Of a stretch of 64,000 bases of DNA, positions 9,416 to 18,456 are shown in pieces. The stretch is from contig NZ_BDBD01000009.1 of NCBI RefSeq assembly GCF_001612805.1, positions 1 through 64,000 of the forward strand. Reading direction: 5' to 3'. The notes below the pieces were generated by a model. That model was not told the DNA's origin. It ran no database searches and was given only the letters and a program-made list of their open reading frames with translations. This DNA comes from Nocardia coubleae NBRC 108252 (GTDB taxonomy: Bacteria > Actinomycetota > Actinomycetes > Mycobacteriales > Mycobacteriaceae). A program made the position numbers and the translations under genes. Numbering within the stretch: the stretch's first letter is position 1; every line of letters begins with the position of its first letter.

Positions 9416-10021
9416 GTGCCCTACTTCGACAGCGCGCGTGGCCGTCTGCACTACCGGCGCAGGTCAACCGGCCTGGTCGCCGCGACCGTCGTGCTGCTGC
9501 CCGGCACCGGTCAGCACAGCGGGCACTACCACCGATTCGGTGCCGCGCTGGCCGCCACCGACATCGAGTTGTGGACCCTCGACACCGCGGGACAGGGCCT
9601 GAGCGAGGGCGATCCACACGCGCCGGGCACCCTCGACGAGCTGGTCGCCGATGCCAGGGGCCTGCTCGAGGTGGTGCGCGCCGAAACCACCTCCGCGCCG
9701 GTACTCATGGGCCACTCCCTCGGCGCCGTCACCGCACTCGCCGTCACCGCCGATCAGGCCGCCGACCTGCGCGGACTCGTCCTGTGCGGCACACCGCGCC
9801 GGGCCACCGAGACCGCGCCCGACCCGCGCCTGCCGACGCTCGCGGTGCACGGAATCGACGACCGCCGGGCACCGATCGATGCGATGCGGCTATGGACACA
9901 GCGGTATCGATCGGTAGATTTGCGCGAGTACGCCGACGCCGGTCACGACCTGTTGCACGAGCCGGTGCGGGACCGCGTGGCCGACGATATCGCGCGGTGG
10001 GTACTCGCCACGGCGGACTGA
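9416..10021 (+). CDS. Alpha/beta hydrolase, monoacylglycerol-lipase-like
   Basis: About 201 residues. The fold is shown by LLPGTGQHSGHYHRF (oxyanion-side loop), LDTAGQGLSEG, the nucleophile elbow GHSLGA, the Asp-bearing strand LAVHGIDDRRAP and the catalytic His in YADAGHDLLHE. The loop and GQGLSEG segment resemble the lysophospholipase/monoacylglycerol lipase group, though the protein is shorter because the cap is small. The GTG at 9416 is used because the AT-rich promoter-like stretch (TGTAAC near 9371) lies just upstream; longer in-frame starts would overlap the divergent propeller gene. Confidence 0.85.
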   Translation: MPYFDSARGRLHYRRRSTGLVAATVVLLPGTGQHSGHYHRFGAALAATDIELWTLDTAGQGLSEGDPHAPGTLDELVADARGLLEVVRAETTSAPVLMGHSLGAVTALAVTADQAADLRGLVLCGTPRRATETAPDPRLPTLAVHGIDDRRAPIDAMRLWTQRYRSVDLREYADAGHDLLHEPVRDRVADDIARWVLATAD

Positions 10022-10039
10022 ACGACGAAGGGGGAAGCG

Positions 10040-10435
10040 GTGCAATCGAATCGCACGGGGCTGCCGAATACGGCGGCGCTCGGTCAGGCCGTCGAGGAGG
10101 GCGGACTGTGGGTCGACGGGGTGCTCGTCGCCGACGGCGCGACCGAACGGTGCGCGCTGCGCTACGAACGTCTCGCCGCCGCCGTCGACGCGCAGGTACA
10201 GGCCTTGACCCAGGCCGCGACGCTGCCCGGCTTCGGCGGGCTGCCCTCCGGTGCCGCGCTGCGCACCGGCTTCGAGACCAAGACCGGTAATGCGCTCGAC
10301 CAGTTGCGTGCCTACGCCGCGACGGCTCGTCAGCTGGCCGCCGTGCTGCGGGCCGCCGGGGCCGCCTACCAGGAAAGCGATCAGGTGATGGCGAGCGCGG
10401 TCCGGGCGATCGAGACGGGAGACGGGCATGCGTAG
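10040..10435 (+). CDS. ESX (type VII) substrate-like helical protein
   Basis: 131 residues, mostly Ala-rich amphipathic helix, with no signal peptide and no membrane segment. The region RYERLAAAVDAQVQALTQAA, a short Gly/Pro break (LPGFGGLPSG) and a second helix (NALDQLRAYAATARQLAAVLR) give the helix-turn-helix build of WXG100/EspC-like ESX proteins, but no clear WXG is seen at the turn. GTG start with an AGGGGGA ribosome site. The gene overlaps the next by eight bases, and an EspG-family chaperone is third in the run. That context is the main reason for the call. Confidence 0.6.
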   Translation: MQSNRTGLPNTAALGQAVEEGGLWVDGVLVADGATERCALRYERLAAAVDAQVQALTQAATLPGFGGLPSGAALRTGFETKTGNALDQLRAYAATARQLAAVLRAAGAAYQESDQVMASAVRAIETGDGHA

Positions 10436-11735
10436 CATTTCCGGTGCACCGGGGACCGACCCGGACTACGTGGCCGTCGTCGAGGTGTTCGACAGCCTGT
10501 CGCATTCCGAAATCCACACGGCGGTACAGCAACTCGACCCAGCCGCCCTGAGCAGTGGCGGGCAGTTGTATCTCACCGCGGCCACCGCGGTCGGTGACGA
10601 GGTCGACAACGCGCATGCCGAGATCCGGGCCGCGATCGCCGACGGGTGGCGCGGGTCGGCGGCGCAGTCCGCCGTCGATGCCCTTCGCACGTTCGAGCAG
10701 GTGGGTCGGCAGATCGCGGATGTGCTGACGGCTGTCGGTGTCCGGCTGTGCCAGGCGGGCGATGCGGCGGAGTCGATTCGGGCCGCTGTCGCCGAACCCG
10801 CTGCGGCGCAACCCGACCCGGACGGCGCGCTGCTCGATCCGCAGCAGGCCACGGACAACGCCACGATTTCGCGGGAAGCCGAGAACGCCCGGCTGGACGC
10901 GGTGCAGGCGATGGAGACGATCTACGCGGGGGCTTTCGTGCCCACCGGGTCGGGGGTTCCCGCGTTCGGCGAGACGAGTTCGGGCACAACGGATGTAGCG
11001 GTCGGCAGTGCGCTCGGTGCGGCGCCTTCGTCGGTGGCCACGGTGGTTTCCGGCGAGGGATCCGATGTCGCGGTCACCGGTGCGGCGGCAGGGAGCGCCG
11101 TTGGCGATGCGGTGGCAGGGTCGACGGCCGACGGCTCCGGTGCCGTGGTTTCACCGGCGAGTGTGAGCAGCTCGACGGCGAGTACTTCCCTGTTCACAGG
11201 CGGTTCCGCAGCGGTCGCTCCGGCGGCGGTCGCGTCCGGAGCCGGTGCGTCGAGTGCCGTGCCCGGGGCAGGCGGGTCCGTCGCCGCGAGTGGGGTGCCC
11301 GTCGTGGGTCCTGTTCCCGCCGGCACGCTCGGGCGGACCGGGAAACGCGCGAACGCCTCGCGGAAGGAATCCGGGTCCCCGGCGACCCAGGTGGTTTCGC
11401 TCGGCGAATCCGGTTCTCCCGCCACGCGAGCGGCGTCGTCGGAGGATGTCCGCCAGGACCCCACGGTGGCCGGTGGCGAAGCGGCTGCCGGAATGAGTGC
11501 GGGCGCGATCGGTGGGCTCATGGGTGGGGCGATGGTCGCGGCGGATCACACCCGCGCACCCGGCGGCCCGCGCCCGCCCGCCCAGCCCGACATCGAGGAC
11601 GACGACGACGAATTCCTGCGCTTCCTCGAGGAGGAACCCACCTTCCTCGAACCCGCCGACGAGGTGAACCCGCTGATCGGGAAGCTGGAACCGACCAGTC
11701 CCGCCGTGCTCGGAGAGTGGACCGAGCAGGAGTGA
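10428..11735 (+). CDS. PPE/WXG-like ESX-associated protein with Ala/Ser/Gly-rich tail
   Basis: 435 residues. The N-terminal ~125 residues are helical and contain a WxG-type turn (IADGWRGSAAQSA, about residues 70-82) between two helices, as in WXG100/PPE-like ESX substrates. A long low-complexity Ala/Ser/Gly/Val region (about 180-380) follows, then an acidic end (EDDDDEFLRFLEEEPTF). This gross build matches PPE-domain or EspB-like ESX substrates. It overlaps the gene before (8 bases) and the EspG gene after (4 bases, GTGA), so all three are probably one translational unit. No secretion machine gene (ecc, mycP) is in the window. Confidence 0.65.
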   Translation: MRSISGAPGTDPDYVAVVEVFDSLSHSEIHTAVQQLDPAALSSGGQLYLTAATAVGDEVDNAHAEIRAAIADGWRGSAAQSAVDALRTFEQVGRQIADVLTAVGVRLCQAGDAAESIRAAVAEPAAAQPDPDGALLDPQQATDNATISREAENARLDAVQAMETIYAGAFVPTGSGVPAFGETSSGTTDVAVGSALGAAPSSVATVVSGEGSDVAVTGAAAGSAVGDAVAGSTADGSGAVVSPASVSSSTASTSLFTGGSAAVAPAAVASGAGASSAVPGAGGSVAASGVPVVGPVPAGTLGRTGKRANASRKESGSPATQVVSLGESGSPATRAASSEDVRQDPTVAGGEAAAGMSAGAIGGLMGGAMVAADHTRAPGGPRPPAQPDIEDDDDEFLRFLEEEPTFLEPADEVNPLIGKLEPTSPAVLGEWTEQE

Positions 11736-12436
11736 ACTGGCACCTCACGCCCGACCAGTTCGCGCTGGCCTGGGCGCGTACCGACGGCGACCGGATCCCG
11801 TATCCGCTCGCCGTTCGCGCGTCCGCCCGCGACACCGCCGAGCGGGCGGCCGCGCAACCGGCACTCGACGCGTGGTGCGCCCGCACTCTCGACCCCGACC
11901 TCTCGGCGGCGCTGCGCGTGCTGGCCAAACCGGAGATCCGGGTGGAGGTGTGCGGACACGCGCCCGCGCCGGTGCGCATGCTCGGTGCCGTCGCGGGGGA
12001 CGTGGCGGTGCTCGCCGTGCAGTCGCCCGGCACCTCGGCCGACCGAGGTGGCGACCTGCACGTTCAGGTCGGTGCGACGAAACGCTTCGCACCCCAGGTC
12101 TTTTCCCGGATGCCGCGTCAACCCGTCGGTACCGGTCCGCGCATCGCCGCACCGGCGGCGCGCGTGCGCGAGGACAGCCGCGACCTGGTCACCGTCCCCG
12201 TCGCAGGCCCCTCCGACGCTGCCCGTATCCGCAAACTCCTCCAACGCCCGCGCACCGGCATCGGCCAGATCCTCGTCGCCCCGGGGGCTGACGAACCGGC
12301 CACGGGTGTCCTGTCCTGGATCGACGTCACCGGCGACGGCCGGTACCTGATCCACTCCGGCCACCAGGTGTCGGTCGCCCCGGCGACACCGGACACCGCC
12401 GCCGACTGGCTGCGGCGGCTGTTGCGCGCCGCTTGA
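11732..12436 (+). CDS. ESX secretion-associated protein EspG family
   Basis: 234 residues. The start (NWHLTPDQFALAWARTDGDR) and the middle (PVRMLGAVAGDVAVLAVQSPG, GGDLHV) match the EspG family of actinobacteria, cytosolic chaperones that bind PE/PPE-type ESX substrates before export. The C-terminal part ends in a helix (AADWLRRLLRAA). The GTG start overlaps the TGA of the upstream gene, with GCAGGAG as ribosome site. Being coupled to two substrate-like genes, it presumably serves them. The cognate secretion channel must lie elsewhere. Confidence 0.85.
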   Translation: MNWHLTPDQFALAWARTDGDRIPYPLAVRASARDTAERAAAQPALDAWCARTLDPDLSAALRVLAKPEIRVEVCGHAPAPVRMLGAVAGDVAVLAVQSPGTSADRGGDLHVQVGATKRFAPQVFSRMPRQPVGTGPRIAAPAARVREDSRDLVTVPVAGPSDAARIRKLLQRPRTGIGQILVAPGADEPATGVLSWIDVTGDGRYLIHSGHQVSVAPATPDTAADWLRRLLRAA

Positions 12437-12682
12437 GCCGCAGCGCTCGGTCCGGGGCCCTCGCTGGCCACGTGTGACGACGAGGTCGCCGGTGCGGTCC
12501 ATGCGGCTGCCGGGTGCAGTTCCGGATCGTCGCGGGGTTCCGTTCGGCGTAGGGGCAGGCGGTAGGTCGGAGTTGGTGGGCGGCATCGGATCAAGGCGTA
12601 GCACCATCACAGGCTCGTGGGGCGAGTTGTCGATCGAGTGCGGGCGGCTGCGCCGTGCGACGGTGGTGGGCCGCCGAGTGTT
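12437..12682. other. Gene-free stretch between convergent genes
   Basis: 246 bases between the EspG gene and the nuclease-helicase gene. No supported reading frame, strong hairpin or repeat was seen. Short open frames exist but have the composition of high-GC chance frames. Confidence 0.4.
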
Positions 12683-15600
12683 TCAACCGAGCTGGAGGAA
12701 GCCGCGCAGGGCGGCGAGTTCTTCCGGGGTGTCCGGGAGGTACTCGGTGAGCAGCGGCGAGCGGATGATGATCGCTTTCCACATGGCACGGCACAGGGTG
12801 GCGTGAATTACGGTGCGCGAGAGTAGTGCTCGCATACCGAAAGGAGCGTCGTCAGGGGTGGAGGTGGTCATCGACAGCACGACCACGGCGGCTTCACGAC
12901 CCCGGAAACGGTCGGGGGTGCCGACGAGGACGTCCTCGATCTTGGCGCGCGCCAGCAGGGTTCGGATGCGCGCCACTTGCGCGGCGTAAGGGGCGACCAC
13001 GAAGACGTCGTGCGGGTGCAGTTTGCGGGTGCGCGCCCCGGAGGTCCAGGTTTCGCCGAGCAGGGCGCGCACGCGGCGCACCACCTCGCGGGCCTCGGCA
13101 TCGGATTCGGTCGCGCTGCCACGATGTTCGACGAAAACCGTGCTCACCCCGGGCGCGATCCCGGCAAGATCGCGGCCGAGGGTGACGGCCTCGACCTCCG
13201 TGAGCTTGCCGTCGTAGCAGCTCACCGACACCGGCGCGCACACCGCCGGGTGCATCCGCCAGGTGCGGTCGAGGAAGTAGCCGTACTCCGGCGGCAAGGT
13301 GGCCGCGCCGTCGCACAGCCACTCGAGGGCCGAAACATGAATCGGCTCAGGGTGTTCGGCCTGGGCGAGCGCGGGCTCGGGATCACCGACGAGCAGCAGG
13401 TTGCGCGCGCTCACCGCGACGGCGACGGTGTCGGCCAGCGAGCATTCGCCCGCGTCGGCGATCACCAGCAGATCGAGCGAGCCGGGGGCGATGAGGGTTT
13501 CGTCGACGAAATCGGCGGTGGTGCCGCCGATCACGCACCCGTTCACCGCGTTGTCGAGGAATCGGGGATACCGGCTGCCCTCGATCGCCGACCATTCGCG
13601 GCCCACCGACGCCACGTCCTTCTTCGCGACGAGTTCGGGCAGCAACCCGGCCTCCACGACCGCGTCGAAGATCCGCTCGATCACCTCGTGCGAGCGTGCG
13701 ACCACACCGATCCGCCACCGCTTGCGGGTGACGAGGCGCTCGATGGCGCGGGCCGTCGTCCCGGTCTTGCCGGTGCCGGGCGGTCCGTGCACAGCCAGGT
13801 AGGAGGCGTCGAGTGCGGCCGTCGCCTGGGCCAAGGCGTGTGCGATATCGCCGTCGACCTGCGGTAACGGTGCGCCCTCGTGCAGGCGGGGCGGGCGGCG
13901 CAGCAGCAGGTCGTAGACCGCGTTGGCCGGCACGGACGGCAACGTCACCAGTAGCTCCTGGGCGGTAGCTTCCAGGGCGGCCTCGAGGTCGGCCTCGCCG
14001 TCGGGCGGGCCGGGGGCGATGGCGGCGGGTAGGTCGTCGTAGGGCGGGCAGCCCGCCGGGAGCAGTTCTTCCAGGCGCACGGTGTCGTCGAAATCGGCGT
14101 CCACCGCGCAGCCGAGGACGGTGGCCGTGGCGGTGGCGCGTCTGCCGAGCGTCTGCGTCATGCCCGCTGCCGCCGCGCCGTCGTAGATGGTGATCATCTG
14201 GGTGCCGGGGGTCAGGGTGGCACCGGTGCCGAGGCGGCCGGTGAGGGTGAGGTAGCGGCGCATCGTCGGAAGCTGGGGTGTCCGATGCCATTTGGTGTCG
14301 ACGGTGCCCCACTCGGCGACCAGTACGCCCGGTGCGTCGGCCCACTCGCCCACCGGGTGCCCGAGCCGGTCGATGTGCGCCCACCATCTGGGCTGCCGTT
14401 CACGCCGGTGATACCCGAGCACCGCGGCCGTGAGCGCGGCCGCCCGTGCCGCGTCGCCGTGTGCGTCGGCGGCGAATTCGGCCAGTGCGGCCTCCAGTGA
14501 ACCCGTGCGCAACGACGGCGGAATGTCGGTCTCGGCCACCGCGAACCGTGGTCCCGGCACCTCGATCCCTGCCTCGGCCGCCCGCTCGAGCAACCAGTCC
14601 CTGATCCCCAGCACGGTGGCCGCGCGACCGTGTGCGCCCGGCACCAGGGCGGCCAATCCGGCCACGTCGTAGGACTGCTCACCGATCAGCAATGCGGTCC
14701 GCACCACGGGTGCCAGGTCGACCAGTGCCCCGTCGGCGAGCAGTTCGTCGAGCTGATCGGCTCCCACTCCGAACCGCCCCGACCAGTCGAGCAGCGCCGT
14801 CCGGACCGCCGACCCGTAGTGGTAGACCCGCACATCCGGATCCAGGGCCCGATACTCACCGATGATGTCGAGCAGTTCCTCGAGCACGTCCGGGCCGTAC
14901 CCGTCCTGTGTGGACGGCCCGAACTCGCCCCCACCCGTCGCTGTAGTTCCGAGCCCTCCGGCGCCCCTCGCGAAAGCTCCGAGAGCGCCACCGTTCCCCT
15001 CGTCGGACCCGAGCCCGCCGTTCCTGGCGAATGATCCGTAGTCGCTCGCCTGCGCGTAGCGCGGATCGGTCGACGCGGTCGGCGAGGGGTCCGGGCGGAA
15101 GACAGTGGTTGTCGCGTCGGCGAGTTCTACCGAGGTGATGGTTCCCCGGCGGTCCAGGTCGATGAGCAGTGCCAGGTCGCCGGGGCGCGGGGTGGGGAGT
15201 GCGCCGAGGGCGGTGGCGTCGCGCAGGGCGTAGGTGGGGGTTGCAGTGCGTTCGCGGGTGAGCTGGATGTCGGCTTGGCGGCGCAGTTCGGTGACCGTGC
15301 GCGGGGCGAGGCCGGGGACGGGAACGGTGGTGCCGGCGAGGCGGTCGATGGTGAGCACGCCTGCTTCGCGCAACCGGGCGCGCTGGGTGGGCCGAATCCC
15401 CGCTACCAGCAGCAAGTCCCGTGCGGTCGCGGCCGCCGCACGGCACGTCGGGCAGTGTCCACACGCCAGGTAGCGCGGGTCGCCCCACTGCACGGGCAGC
15501 AATTCGGTGAGCTTCTCCTCGACGACGTGTTCCACCCGCGCCCGTCGCGCCCGGTAGATCGGCTCGAGTTCCGCTGCGACCACGCCACGTTCACCGGTCG

Positions 15601-16516
15601 GCGTCGAAATTCGCGCCACCGGGTCGACATCCACCCCGGCCGCCGCCAATGCCTCGACGCACGCGGCCACTTCGACCCGAGCACACAGCTCCAGCCGAAC
15701 CGGATCGACCCCCACCGACCGCACCGACGCCGAAACCCGCTCGAACGGCGTCCGCCCCGCCGCGAGTTCACGCCGCAACACCCTGTGGTCGTCGGCATCG
15801 AAACCCGCGACACCAGAACCGGACTCGACAAGCGGACCCGGTTCATCACGACCGGTTTCCGCCTCGAGGCCCCGGTCCCGGGGCGACTCGGCATGCGCGC
15901 CACCGAACCCGCCTGCACGGCCGACGCGCGATTCGTTGTCTCCCCCACCGCTACCGACGCGGGCGACCTCACCACCTGAGCCCCAGCGCGCCTCGCCGTC
16001 CACGCCGCTGTCCAGCGTGTCATCTCGGCGAGATCGACTGTGCAGGCCGACTCCCGACGGCCCGGCATCATGCTGAGGCACCTCGCGCGGAAAACCCACT
16101 CGCGCAGGTGCGACGGCACTGTGCACTACGTACCGCGCACCGTCGCGCACGAGAAGGTCTGCCTGGCAGACGAATCGACCATCGAAGAAGACCGCACCGG
16201 CGATCGCCTCGGCACCGGCACGCAGGGCGTCGGTGGTGCGTGCGGCGGCTTCGGTGAGGGTGGTGGCGTCGACGGGATCGGGGGTGGGGATGTGGATCGA
16301 CCCGTCCCCGAAGTGCCGCAGCAACTCCGGGGAAACGTCGACGGCGCGCACGAGATTCGCGGCGGCGTCGCGGGTGCCGGGGAGGTTGCCGAGGGCGGCG
16401 TCGACCGCGCGCAGCAGCGCGAACTCGCAGTCCGCCGCGCGCACGAGATCGCCGACAGCACCGATCACCCGATCACCGGAGACGAACAAACGCGGCCCTC
16501 CTGTGTTCACGCACAC
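12683..16516 (-). CDS. TM0106-type RecB-like nuclease fused to UPF1-like SF1 helicase, catalytic motifs eroded
   Basis: 1277 residues. The order is that of TM0106 nuclease/DNA2-UPF1 helicase fusions: N-terminal nuclease-like domain (SGDRVIGAVGDLVRAADCEFALLR), a Cys cluster (CGHCPTC), a helical HhH-like part, then a C-terminal two-RecA helicase. Walker A is intact (GPPGTGKT, 911-918). Other motifs depart from the family as I know it: motif II reads VIADAGECS (A-D at 1020-1021 in place of D-E), motif III reads GDPEPA for GDPQQ, motif V RFRGREA for Q-rich, motif VI TLCRA for the ISRA type. In the nuclease part, where the family has a D-T-K triad after the conserved Asp, this has Asp120 then VHSAV. 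The frame is open throughout, so it looks like a conserved pseudoenzyme or a very diverged form. Gly/Arg/Asp-rich inserts lie at about residues 150-240 and 480-535. Confidence 0.8.
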   Translation of the reverse strand: MCVNTGGPRLFVSGDRVIGAVGDLVRAADCEFALLRAVDAALGNLPGTRDAAANLVRAVDVSPELLRHFGDGSIHIPTPDPVDATTLTEAAARTTDALRAGAEAIAGAVFFDGRFVCQADLLVRDGARYVVHSAVAPARVGFPREVPQHDAGPSGVGLHSRSRRDDTLDSGVDGEARWGSGGEVARVGSGGGDNESRVGRAGGFGGAHAESPRDRGLEAETGRDEPGPLVESGSGVAGFDADDHRVLRRELAAGRTPFERVSASVRSVGVDPVRLELCARVEVAACVEALAAAGVDVDPVARISTPTGERGVVAAELEPIYRARRARVEHVVEEKLTELLPVQWGDPRYLACGHCPTCRAAAATARDLLLVAGIRPTQRARLREAGVLTIDRLAGTTVPVPGLAPRTVTELRRQADIQLTRERTATPTYALRDATALGALPTPRPGDLALLIDLDRRGTITSVELADATTTVFRPDPSPTASTDPRYAQASDYGSFARNGGLGSDEGNGGALGAFARGAGGLGTTATGGGEFGPSTQDGYGPDVLEELLDIIGEYRALDPDVRVYHYGSAVRTALLDWSGRFGVGADQLDELLADGALVDLAPVVRTALLIGEQSYDVAGLAALVPGAHGRAATVLGIRDWLLERAAEAGIEVPGPRFAVAETDIPPSLRTGSLEAALAEFAADAHGDAARAAALTAAVLGYHRRERQPRWWAHIDRLGHPVGEWADAPGVLVAEWGTVDTKWHRTPQLPTMRRYLTLTGRLGTGATLTPGTQMITIYDGAAAAGMTQTLGRRATATATVLGCAVDADFDDTVRLEELLPAGCPPYDDLPAAIAPGPPDGEADLEAALEATAQELLVTLPSVPANAVYDLLLRRPPRLHEGAPLPQVDGDIAHALAQATAALDASYLAVHGPPGTGKTGTTARAIERLVTRKRWRIGVVARSHEVIERIFDAVVEAGLLPELVAKKDVASVGREWSAIEGSRYPRFLDNAVNGCVIGGTTADFVDETLIAPGSLDLLVIADAGECSLADTVAVAVSARNLLLVGDPEPALAQAEHPEPIHVSALEWLCDGAATLPPEYGYFLDRTWRMHPAVCAPVSVSCYDGKLTEVEAVTLGRDLAGIAPGVSTVFVEHRGSATESDAEAREVVRRVRALLGETWTSGARTRKLHPHDVFVVAPYAAQVARIRTLLARAKIEDVLVGTPDRFRGREAAVVVLSMTTSTPDDAPFGMRALLSRTVIHATLCRAMWKAIIIRSPLLTEYLPDTPEELAALRGFLQLG

Positions 16517-16591
16517 CCGACGGCAACACCTTAGCCAGCGCCGAGACAGCCCATGGAGCGACCCATGGACTTGTCTACGTGCGGTGGTGCG

Positions 16592-18394
16592 CTACGTGCG
16601 CGGCTTACGCCGTTCGGTACGCGGACGAGCCTCACGGTCACGCCGGGGACCACGGGCGTTGAGCCGCTGCGACGGCGGGCCCTGATCCGGTTGCAGCTGG
16701 ATGAGCACACCGCTGATCCTGGTGCGCCGCAACGCTTCCAGCGTTTCGTTCGGCAGGTTCGCGGGCAGCTCGACGAGGCTGTAGTCGGGCCGGATGCTGA
16801 TGTGCCCGAAGTCGCTGCGCCGCAGCCCACCCTCGTTGGCGATGGCGCCGACGATCGCGCCGGGCACCACGCGGTGCCGCTTGCCGACGCTGATCCGGTA
16901 GGTCGCCAGCTCCGCACCGCTCTCACGGGAGAACGACGGCGGACGCGGTCCACGGTCCTCGTCGTCGAACTGGCGCGGGGCACGCTCGCGATCACGGTCC
17001 CGGTCGCGTTCGCGACGCGGCGCGGGCTCCGGCTCGGGCGCCATGAAGAAGTTGTCCCCGTCGTACCCGCCGACCGCCAGCGCGGCGGCGATATCGACCA
17101 GCGGGGTGTTGTGCTCGGCCTCGTAGTCCTCGATCAGCTTGCGGAACAGCTCGATCTTGTCCGAGGCCAGGTTCTCGGTGATGGAGTCACCGAACTTCGC
17201 GGCGCGGGTCGCGTTCACGTCGTCGACGCTCGGCAGCTGCATCTCGGTGAGCGGATGCCGGGTGGCGCGCTCGATCGCCTTGAGCAGATGACGTTCACGC
17301 GGCGCGACGAACAGCAGCGCCTGACCCGAGCGGCCCGCGCGACCGGTGCGGCCGATGCGGTGCACATACGACTCGGTGTCGTGCGGGATGTCGTAGTTCA
17401 CGACATGCGAAATGCGGTCCACGTCGAGACCACGCGCGGCCACATCGGTGGCGACGAGGATGTCGAGCGCACCCGACTTCAGCTGACCGATGGTGCGTTC
17501 ACGCTGGTTCTGCGCGATGTCACCGTTGATCGCGGCGGCGGAGAAACCGCGCGAGCGCAGCTTCTCGGCCAGCTCCTCGGTGGCCTGCTTGGTGCGCACG
17601 AAGATGATCATCGCCTCGAAGTCCTCGACCTCGAGGACGCGGGTGAGCGCGTCGAGCTTGCGCTGGTGCGACACCTGCACATAGCGCTGGGTGATGTTGG
17701 TGTTGGTCGTGGTCTTGGACTTGACCGTGATCTCGACCGGGTCGTTGAGGTACTGCTTGGAGATCTTGCGGATCGCGCCCGGCATGGTGGCCGAGAACAG
17801 GGCGACCTGCTTGTCGCGCGGAGTGTCGCGCAGGATGCGCTCGACGTCCTCCTGGAAGCCCATCTTGAGCATCTCGTCGGCCTCGTCGAGCACCAGGTAG
17901 CGCAGCTCGGTGAGATCGAGCGTGCCCTTCTCCAGGTGGTCGATGACGCGGCCGGGCGTACCGACGACCACATGCGCGCCGCGGCGCAGACCCGACAGCT
18001 GCACGCCGTAGCTCTGGCCGCCGTAGATCGGCAGCACGTGGAGACCGGGGATGTGCGAGGAGTACTTGCCGAACGCCTCGGCGACCTGGATCGCGAGTTC
18101 GCGGGTCGGCGCGAGCACCAGGGCGCTCGGCTTCTTCTGCGCGGTGTCCAGATTCATCAGGATCGGGATCGCGAATGCGGCGGTTTTGCCGGTGCCCGTC
18201 TGGGCCAGGCCGACGACGTCAGCGCCGGAGAGCAGTGGGGGAATCGTGGCCGCCTGGATCGGCGACGGCGACTCGTAGCCCACGTCGGCGATGGCCGCGA
18301 GGACACGGTCATCGATCCCGAGATCGGCGAAGGTCGGGCCGTTGTCGTGCCTGTCGTCGTCGGCAGGAACGCTGTCGACCTCATTTGTGTTCAT
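16592..18394 (-). CDS. deaD: DEAD-box RNA helicase (DeaD/CsdA type)
   Basis: 600 residues. ATP-dependent RNA helicase acting in ribosome assembly, RNA decay and cold adaptation. Motifs in order: Q motif (GYESPSPIQ), motif I AQTGTGKT, Ia PTRELA, GG, TPGR, motif II DEAD, motif III SAT, IV IIFVRTK, V with ATDVAARGLD, and VI HRIGRTGRAG. A C-terminal DbpA-type RNA-binding domain follows (RISVGKRHRVVPGAIVGAI, about 485-560), preceded and followed by Arg/Asp/Glu-rich disordered tails. The gene stands alone. All catalytic residues are intact. Confidence 0.96.
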   Translation of the reverse strand: MNTNEVDSVPADDDRHDNGPTFADLGIDDRVLAAIADVGYESPSPIQAATIPPLLSGADVVGLAQTGTGKTAAFAIPILMNLDTAQKKPSALVLAPTRELAIQVAEAFGKYSSHIPGLHVLPIYGGQSYGVQLSGLRRGAHVVVGTPGRVIDHLEKGTLDLTELRYLVLDEADEMLKMGFQEDVERILRDTPRDKQVALFSATMPGAIRKISKQYLNDPVEITVKSKTTTNTNITQRYVQVSHQRKLDALTRVLEVEDFEAMIIFVRTKQATEELAEKLRSRGFSAAAINGDIAQNQRERTIGQLKSGALDILVATDVAARGLDVDRISHVVNYDIPHDTESYVHRIGRTGRAGRSGQALLFVAPRERHLLKAIERATRHPLTEMQLPSVDDVNATRAAKFGDSITENLASDKIELFRKLIEDYEAEHNTPLVDIAAALAVGGYDGDNFFMAPEPEPAPRRERDRDRDRERAPRQFDDEDRGPRPPSFSRESGAELATYRISVGKRHRVVPGAIVGAIANEGGLRRSDFGHISIRPDYSLVELPANLPNETLEALRRTRISGVLIQLQPDQGPPSQRLNARGPRRDREARPRTERRKPRT

Positions 18395-18456
18395 TGACCA
18401 CGAGTTTACTGCCTGGCGGTAGCTGATCGGGCCACCGGGTGAATACGGTGTGACCT

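Noticed and set aside
12118..12594. Minus-strand frame opposite the EspG gene and the gap after it
   Set aside because: Arg/Pro/Thr/Ala-rich with no start signal; overlaps a well supported gene in antisense.
16553..18397. 614-residue open frame opposite the DEAD-box helicase
   Set aside because: A mirror frame; Arg/Asp/Glu/Gly/Leu-rich and featureless, while the helicase motifs are complete on the other strand.
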